Source: Prevotella sp. UBA3288
GTDB taxonomy: Bacteria; Bacteroidota; Bacteroidia; Bacteroidales; Bacteroidaceae
NCBI GenBank assembly: GCA_002361655.1
Contig: DETM01000023.1
Span: 81,597-92,769, forward strand
DNA: 11,173 nucleotides
Direction: 5' to 3'
Below, piece by piece: positions 6,908 to 11,173 of this stretch; within the stretch, counting starts at the first letter, position 1; the number at the start of each line of letters is the position of its first letter. The translations under genes were made by a program, and so were the position numbers. A model generated the notes under the pieces. That model had not been told where the DNA came from. It ran no database searches and saw only the letters and a program-made list of their open reading frames with translations.

Positions 6908-8016
6908 AGCGTCTTCACAAATCTGTCGAACATAAATTCTGTATCCACGGGGCCTGCGCAGGCCTCCGGATGGAATTGGCTGGAAAACCAAGGATTAGAA
7001 AAGTGGACAATGCCCTCGTTGGAGCCATCGTTCAGATTGACAAAGAGTTCGCGCCAGTCCTTGCCCAAGGTAGAGGCATCTACGGCATAGCCGTGATTCT
7101 GGCTGGTGATGTAACAGCGACTGGTGCCCACCTCACGCACCGGCTGGTTGTGCGAGCGGTGGCCGTATTTCAGTTTATAGATAGTAGCACCACCGGCCTT
7201 TGCCAGCAGTTGGTTGCCCATGCAGATACCACAGATAGGCTTTCTGCTCAACGACATCTGTTTCTTGAGTATATCGACGGCGTCGACGCACATATCGGGA
7301 TCTCCGGGGCCGTTGGCCAGAAAGAGGCCGTCGAAGTCCATCGACGTGTAGTCGTAGTTCCATGGCACGCGAACCACCTCGACACCACGATTGATAAGGC
7401 AGCGAAGGATATTGGCTTTGACACCGCAGTCGACAAGTACTACCTTCTTGCCGGCTCCTTCGTTGTAGTGGATAATATCGGTACACGACACCCGCGCCAC
7501 CCAGTTGACTGCAGCATAATCCTCGTCGGGCATATTGGGCTCATTGGGCCTGTTAGCCACATTATGCTCATTGGCCCCATTGCCCTCAGCAAACAACAAG
7601 CGCCCCATCATCACCCCTCGCTCACGGAGAATCTTGGTCAGCGCACGCGTGTCGATGCCAGTCACACCAGGCACCTTTTCTCGCTTCAGCCAGTCTGACA
7701 GGCTCTCGTGGGCGTTCCAATGACTATACTGCTCGGAATAGTCGGCCACGATAATGGCCGTGGCATAAATGCGATCGCTCTCCATGAACGTGGGCAGACC
7801 GTTGTCCTCAAAGGAAAATGGCGGCACACCATAGTTGCCCACCAGCGGATAGGTGAGCACCATGATTTGACCGGCATAACTGGGATCGGTCAGGGCCTCT
7901 GGATAGCCCATCATGGCTGTGTTGAACACTACCTCACCGGCTACGTTTCCCTCGTAGCCGAATGAGCGTCCATGAAATGTCGTCCCGTCTTGCAGGACTA
8001 ATGTTACATCTCTCAT
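6904..8016 (-). CDS. carA: Carbamoyl-phosphate synthase, small (glutaminase) subunit
   Basis: CarA hydrolyses glutamine and channels ammonia to CarB. The protein has 370 residues, typical for the family. The N-terminal small-chain domain (1-140) starts with LVLQDGTTFHGRSFGYEG and includes FNTAMMGYPEALTDPSYAGQ (31-50). The C-terminal class I glutamine amidotransferase domain (from about 190) has NGPGDP (235-240), nucleophile Cys265 in GICMGNQ, and His349 and Glu351 in QFHPEA, so the catalytic triad is complete. The usual His of GICLGHQ is Asn268 here. The linker between the domains holds six 3-residue Asn-x-x units (146-163), encoded by a 9-bp tandem repeat at 7528-7581. The ATG at 8016 fits the conserved N-terminus. 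The stop overlaps the carB start by four bases, which implies translational coupling and equal output of the two subunits. No consensus promoter is seen in the 57-base gap after glmS. Confidence 0.97.
   Translation of the reverse strand: MRDVTLVLQDGTTFHGRSFGYEGNVAGEVVFNTAMMGYPEALTDPSYAGQIMVLTYPLVGNYGVPPFSFEDNGLPTFMESDRIYATAIIVADYSEQYSHWNAHESLSDWLKREKVPGVTGIDTRALTKILRERGVMMGRLLFAEGNGANEHNVANRPNEPNMPDEDYAAVNWVARVSCTDIIHYNEGAGKKVVLVDCGVKANILRCLINRGVEVVRVPWNYDYTSMDFDGLFLANGPGDPDMCVDAVDILKKQMSLSRKPICGICMGNQLLAKAGGATIYKLKYGHRSHNQPVREVGTSRCYITSQNHGYAVDASTLGKDWRELFVNLNDGSNEGIVHFSNPWFSSQFHPEACAGPVDTEFMFDRFVKTL
7528..7581 (-). repeat. 9-bp tandem repeat inside carA (six units)
   Basis: Six consecutive 9-base units, written on the + strand, are GGGCATATT, GGGCTCATT, GGGCCTGTT, AGCCACATT, ATGCTCATT and GGCCCCATT (7528-7581), with consensus about GGGCYCATT. 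On the coding strand they give NGA NEH NVA NRP NEP NMP, carA residues 146-163, with Asn at every third residue. The period is in frame, so unit gain or loss would not shift the frame. The copies are imperfect, suggesting an older expansion. It falls between the two CarA domains. Confidence 0.85.
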
Positions 8017-8033
8017 AATTGTCTTACATTCAT
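8013..8033 (-). promoter_or_regulatory. Possible six-codon leader ORF overlapping the carA start
   Basis: Directly after the T-run of the glmS hairpin, the - strand reads ATG AAT GTA AGA CAA TTA TGA, encoding MNVRQL. Its stop overlaps the carA start as ATGA, the same overlap seen between carA and carB. It could help load ribosomes onto carA by reinitiation, or be chance: a six-codon frame is short enough to arise randomly, and no ribosome binding site is visible. The single Arg and Gln codons are too few for a classic amino-acid attenuator. Confidence 0.2.
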
Positions 8034-8034
8034 C

Positions 8035-8070
8035 AAAAAGGCGAAACGTCGATAAGACGAATCGCCTTTG
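8035..8070 (-). terminator. Terminator-like hairpin between glmS and carA
   Basis: On the - strand AAAGGCGA (8069-8062) pairs with TCGCCTTT (8044-8037). A symmetric 2x2 internal loop (TT/TT) separates this from an inner stem, CGTC with GACG (8059-8056 and 8050-8047), around a 5-base loop. The 3' arm runs into TTTTT (8039-8035), oriented for transcripts leaving glmS. The stem starts four bases after the glmS stop codon, so a terminating ribosome would cover its 5' arm. It is only 18 bases from the carA start, leaving no room for a standard promoter downstream, so partial read-through or attenuation into carAB is likely. Confidence 0.8.
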
Positions 8071-8073
8071 GAT

Positions 8074-9918
8074 TTATTCTACAGTTACTGATTTCGCGAG
8101 GTTTCTTGGCTGGTCGACATCCTTGCCTTTGCAGACGGCGACATGGTAGGCCAACAACTGGAGTGGAATGGTGGCCACAAGCGGTTCGAGACATTCCATC
8201 ACTTCAGGCAACTCAATGACTTCGTCGGCTATCTTCGATATCGTATTGTCGCCCTTGGTCACAAGGGCAATCACCCTACCCTGCCTGGCCTTAATCTCCT
8301 GAATATTGGAGAGTACCTTCTCGTACATCGCATTATGGGTGGCGATGACTACCACAGGCATATCGGAATCTATCAAGGCTATAGGGCCATGCTTCATCTC
8401 GGCAGCAGGATAACCCTCGGCATGGATATAACTGATCTCCTTCAGTTTCAAAGCGCCCTCAAGGGCAACAGGGTAACTGAACCCGCGACCTAAATAAAGG
8501 AAATTGTGAGCGTAGGTAAAGGTACGCGCCAGGTCGGCCACTTTGTCGTTAGTCTTAAGCACTTCCTCTATCTTAGCAGGAATTTCGCTCAAGCCCTTGA
8601 CAATCTTCAGATACTCCTCACGTGCTACAGTCCCCTTAGCCTCTGCCATGGCCAACGCCATCATCGTCAGTACAGTGACCTGACCGGTGAAGGCTTTCGT
8701 CGAGGCTACGCCAATCTCCGGACCGACGTGAATATAGGTGCCTGTATCTGTTGCCCGAGGGATTGACGATCCGACAGCGTTGCACACACCATAGATGAAG
8801 GCCCCTCTCTCCTTGGCCAACTGTACGGCGGCCAAGGTGTCGGCAGTCTCGCCACTCTGCGAAACAGCCACGACGACATCGTCTTCACCCACCACGGGAT
8901 TACGATAACGGAACTCAGAGGCATACTCCACCTCCACAGGGATGCGGCAAAGGGTCTCAATGATCTGCTTGCCGATGAGTCCTGCATGCCACGAGGTACC
9001 ACAGGCCACAATAACCACTCGCTTGGCAGAGAGCAGCGGACGACGATAGTCGATAAGGGCAGAGAGTGTCACATGATTGGCTTCCACATTGACACGACCA
9101 CGCATGCAGTTGGTCAAACACTCAGGCTGTTCGAAAATCTCTTTCAGCATGAAATGGGGATAGCCTCCCTTCTCTATCTGGCCTAAGTCGATGTCTACCG
9201 TCTTCACGGCCAACGCCTGTTCCTTGCCCAGAATGCTGACCACCTTGAGATCTTCGCCCAATCGCAGTACTGCGATATTTTCATCCTCCAGGTAGACCAC
9301 TTTATCCGTATACTCGATGATAGGACTGGCATCCGACCCGAGGAAGAACTCTCCATCGCCGATGCCCACCACCAACGGACTCTGCTTACGGGCAGCAATA
9401 ATCTGGGTGGGGTTGCGCTTGTCAATGATGGCAATGGCATAGGCACCGAACACCTGATGCAGAGCCACCTGAACGGCAGTCAGCAGATCAAGGTTTTTAC
9501 GTTCCATCACATATTCTACCAATTGGACCAGTACTTCCGTATCGGTATCCGACACAAACTGCACGCCCTTGGCCTGAAGGTTCTTCTTAATGTCGGCATA
9601 GTTCTCGATAATACCATTGTGGATGATGGCCAGATTCTTCGAAGTGGAATAATGCGGGTGGGCATTGCGGGAGGACGGCTCACCATGGGTGGCCCAACGG
9701 GTATGGGCGATACCTACCGTGCCTGACACATCCTTGTCAGAGCAGAACTCCACCAGATTATCCACCTTGCCTTTCGTCTTATAGACGTTCAACTGACTGT
9801 CGCCATTGAGCAATGCCACGCCGGCACTGTCATAGCCACGATACTCCAAGCGGCGCAATCCCTTGATAAGCACAGGGAATGCCTCGCGTTTACCTAAATA
9901 TCCTACGATTCCACACAT
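8074..9918 (-). CDS. glmS: Glutamine--fructose-6-phosphate aminotransferase (isomerizing)
   Basis: GlmS makes glucosamine-6-phosphate from fructose-6-phosphate and glutamine, the committed step toward UDP-GlcNAc, peptidoglycan and LPS; it is a cytosolic dimer. The 614-residue length is typical. The catalytic Cys2 follows the initiator Met (MCGIVGYLG), so the ATG at 9918 is secure. The class II amidotransferase domain spans about 2-220, with LEYRGYDSAG (24-33), RWATHGEPS (74-82) and HNGIIENY (100-107). Two SIS sugar-isomerase domains follow: CGTSWHAGLIGK (306-317) and SQSGETADT (353-361) in the first, and EGALKLKEISYIHAEGYPAA (487-506) with EMKHGP (507-512) in the second. The C-terminus, QPRNLAKSVTVE, is the classic family ending that closes the active site. 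A promoter lies upstream at 9965-9996 and a terminator-like hairpin immediately downstream. The roughly 40-base leader is far too short for a glmS ribozyme. Confidence 0.98.
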   Translation of the reverse strand: MCGIVGYLGKREAFPVLIKGLRRLEYRGYDSAGVALLNGDSQLNVYKTKGKVDNLVEFCSDKDVSGTVGIAHTRWATHGEPSSRNAHPHYSTSKNLAIIHNGIIENYADIKKNLQAKGVQFVSDTDTEVLVQLVEYVMERKNLDLLTAVQVALHQVFGAYAIAIIDKRNPTQIIAARKQSPLVVGIGDGEFFLGSDASPIIEYTDKVVYLEDENIAVLRLGEDLKVVSILGKEQALAVKTVDIDLGQIEKGGYPHFMLKEIFEQPECLTNCMRGRVNVEANHVTLSALIDYRRPLLSAKRVVIVACGTSWHAGLIGKQIIETLCRIPVEVEYASEFRYRNPVVGEDDVVVAVSQSGETADTLAAVQLAKERGAFIYGVCNAVGSSIPRATDTGTYIHVGPEIGVASTKAFTGQVTVLTMMALAMAEAKGTVAREEYLKIVKGLSEIPAKIEEVLKTNDKVADLARTFTYAHNFLYLGRGFSYPVALEGALKLKEISYIHAEGYPAAEMKHGPIALIDSDMPVVVIATHNAMYEKVLSNIQEIKARQGRVIALVTKGDNTISKIADEVIELPEVMECLEPLVATIPLQLLAYHVAVCKGKDVDQPRNLAKSVTVE

Positions 9919-9964
9919 AAAGCGTTATTGATCGTTTGTGTTTGTGTATTCAAAATGTCGGGTG

Positions 9965-9996
9965 CAAATTTAATGCTTATTTTCGAGATATACAAA
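9965..9996 (-). promoter_or_regulatory. Bacteroidota-type promoter for glmS
   Basis: On the - strand TTTG (9996-9993) is followed after exactly 20 bases by TAAATTTG (9972-9965), a full match to the Bacteroidota -33/-7 consensus. Transcription would start near 9957-9961, giving an A-rich, Shine-Dalgarno-free leader of about 40 bases before the glmS ATG at 9918. The TTTG box is formed by the end of the T-run of the uxaC terminator, so the two signals overlap. Confidence 0.82.
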
Positions 9997-10031
9997 AAAT
10001 GGAGGCGTTTTTTACGAAACACCTCCATTTT
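9994..10031 (-). terminator. Intrinsic terminator after uxaC
   Basis: On the - strand AAAATGGAGGTGTTT (10031-10017) pairs with AAACGCCTCCATTTT (10010-9996) across a 6-base loop. The one non-Watson-Crick position is a G-U wobble in - strand RNA but a C-A mismatch in + strand RNA, which indicates it serves the - strand. The 3' arm ends in six T (9999-9994). It begins seven bases past the uxaC stop codon. Confidence 0.9.
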
Positions 10032-10037
10032 ATTAAC

Positions 10038-11173
10038 TTAGTAGAATTTGAAGTAGCGACGGGCATTGTTGTAGGAGATGTCCTCCACCATGCGTGCCAG
10101 CGTCTCGCGGTCGTCGGGCAGCAGACCTTTCTCTACGTCATTGCCGAGTAGGTTGCAGAGGATGCGGCGGAAATACTCGTGGCGCGGATAAGAGAGGAAC
10201 GAGCGCGAGTCGGTGAGCATACCCACGAATCGGCTCAGCAGACCGAGCACCGAGAGAGCGTTCATCTGGCGAATCATGCCATCCATCTGGTCGTTGAACC
10301 ACCAGCCACTGCCGAACTGTATCTTGCCGGGCTCACCGCCCTGGAAGTTGCCCAGCATGGTGGCAATGACCTCGTTGGCACAGGGGTTCAGCGTATATAA
10401 TATGGTACGCGTGAGTTTGCCCTCCATGTTGAGTTTGTTGAGGAACTTCGACATAGCCTTGGCGGTGTTGAACTCACCGATGGAGTCGAAGCCGGTGTCG
10501 GGACCCAGTTGGTTGTACATGGCGGTGTTGTTGTCGCGGATGGCACCATAGTGGAACTGCTGTGTCCAGCCGGCATCGGCATCCATCTCGGCCATGACGG
10601 TGAGGAAGCAGTGCTTGAACTGGCGAATCTCGAAGTTGGAGAGTTGCTGTCCGCGCATGGCCTTCTCGAAGATGGTCTCAATCTGCGAGTCGGTGTACTC
10701 CTCGTCGTAGAACTCCTCGATGCCGTGGTCGGAGAGTTTCGAGCCCATCTGCTCGAAGAACTCGTGACGCTTCTTCAGGGCATCAACCATATCGGCAAAC
10801 TTCACGATGTTCACACCGCTCACCTCAGCGAGTTGCTCCACATACTTGGCAAACTCGGGCTTCTCGATGTTCATGGCCTTGTCGGGACGCCAGGCGGGAA
10901 TCATCAGAGGATCTTTCGCGCCACGGGTCTTGGCATACTCGATATGGTTGTGCAGGTCGTCAACGGGATCGTCGGTGGTGCAGACACACTCCACGTTGTA
11001 GTGGCGCATCAGACCGCGGGCGGTGAAGTTGGGGTCGTTGGCCAGTTTGTCGTTACATTCGTCGAAAATCTCGCGGGCGGTCTTCGGACTGAGCAACTTC
11101 TCAATGCCGAAGGCGGTCTTCAGTTCCAGGTGAGTCCAGTGGTACAGGGGGTTGCGGAAGGTGTAAGGCACCG
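10038..11173 (-). CDS. uxaC: Uronate isomerase (glucuronate/galacturonate isomerase), 5' end outside the window
   Basis: UxaC isomerises D-glucuronate to D-fructuronate and D-galacturonate to D-tagaturonate, the first step of uronate catabolism, consistent with growth on pectin or host glucuronides. The visible 377-378 residues carry family blocks: VPYTFRNPLYHWTHLELKTA at the cut end, ECVCTTDDPVDDLHNH (61-76), IPAWRPDKAMNIEK (91-104), GWTQQFHYGAIRDNN (201-215), GFDSIGEF (227-234), GWWFNDQMDGM (289-299) and LTDSRSFLSYPRHEYFRRIL (319-338). These include the His, Arg and Asp residues of the amidohydrolase-fold metal/substrate site. The family is about 470 residues, so roughly 90 N-terminal residues, with the first metal-binding histidines, lie beyond the right edge. 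A GTG at 11171 is an internal Val codon. The gene stops at 10038 and has its own terminator, so it is probably the last gene of an upstream uronate operon outside the window. Confidence 0.96.
   Translation of the reverse strand, partial: VPYTFRNPLYHWTHLELKTAFGIEKLLSPKTAREIFDECNDKLANDPNFTARGLMRHYNVECVCTTDDPVDDLHNHIEYAKTRGAKDPLMIPAWRPDKAMNIEKPEFAKYVEQLAEVSGVNIVKFADMVDALKKRHEFFEQMGSKLSDHGIEEFYDEEYTDSQIETIFEKAMRGQQLSNFEIRQFKHCFLTVMAEMDADAGWTQQFHYGAIRDNNTAMYNQLGPDTGFDSIGEFNTAKAMSKFLNKLNMEGKLTRTILYTLNPCANEVIATMLGNFQGGEPGKIQFGSGWWFNDQMDGMIRQMNALSVLGLLSRFVGMLTDSRSFLSYPRHEYFRRILCNLLGNDVEKGLLPDDRETLARMVEDISYNNARRYFKFY

Noticed and set aside
6908..6991. Upstream extension of carB by 28 codons
   Set aside because: The extension lies within carA and is not conserved CarB sequence. 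The ATG at 6907 gives MKEKNIKKVLLLGSG, the normal N-terminus, with the standard ATGA overlap.
9919..9964. Possible glmS ribozyme in the glmS leader
   Set aside because: The leader is about 40 bases from the predicted start and A-rich, far shorter than the ribozyme fold, and the element is known from Firmicutes rather than Bacteroidota.
11169..11171. GTG near the right edge as the uxaC start
   Set aside because: It encodes the Val of VPYTFRNPLYHW, an internal conserved segment. About 90 residues of the family precede it, so the gene is cut by the window edge.
1..11173. Mobile element, CRISPR array, phage, toxin-antitoxin or defence system
   Set aside because: The window is filled by metabolic genes with short spacers. 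I found no repeats with spacers, transposase or integrase motifs, tRNA or attachment-site duplications.

Overview
The window looks like core chromosome from a member of the Bacteroidota, most likely Bacteroidales and probably close to Prevotella. Three things point there. Two promoters match the phylum's TTTG-N20-TAnnTTTG pattern. Start codons lack clear Shine-Dalgarno sequences. The proteins also resemble Bacteroidales homologues as I remember them. The genus is an inference from memory, not a search result.

Layout. A GGGtGRT-family protein, cut at its 5' end, runs on the + strand to 608 and is followed by a strong hairpin terminator (631-663). Everything after that is on the - strand. Read in the direction of transcription (right to left) it forms three blocks. 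(1) uxaC, uronate isomerase, is cut by the right edge, stops at 10038 and has its own terminator (9994-10031). (2) glmS, carA and carB (9918 down to 3623) start from a promoter at 9965-9996. glmS is followed by a terminator-like hairpin only 18 bases before carA, and carA and carB overlap by four bases (ATGA). (3) cstA, a small outer-membrane-barrel gene and nadC (3537 down to 708) start from a promoter at 3564-3595 and are spaced by 10 and 12 bases.

Function. uxaC belongs to uronate (pectin/glucuronide) catabolism. glmS and carAB are all glutamine-dependent: GlmS feeds amino sugars into peptidoglycan and LPS, and CarAB makes carbamoyl phosphate for arginine and pyrimidines. cstA encodes a CstA-family peptide/pyruvate-type transporter, and nadC makes nicotinate mononucleotide for NAD.

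I see no mobile element, CRISPR array, tRNA, rRNA, phage gene or defence system, and no clearly undescribed system. The points that merit a second look are small: a six-unit 9-bp tandem repeat coding Asn-x-x repeats inside carA, a glmS/carA junction with a terminator but no recognisable promoter and a tiny upstream ORF overlapping the carA start, a terminator whose T-run supplies the -33 box of the next promoter, and a CarB/CarA pair whose motifs look more like eukaryotic CAD than E. coli.
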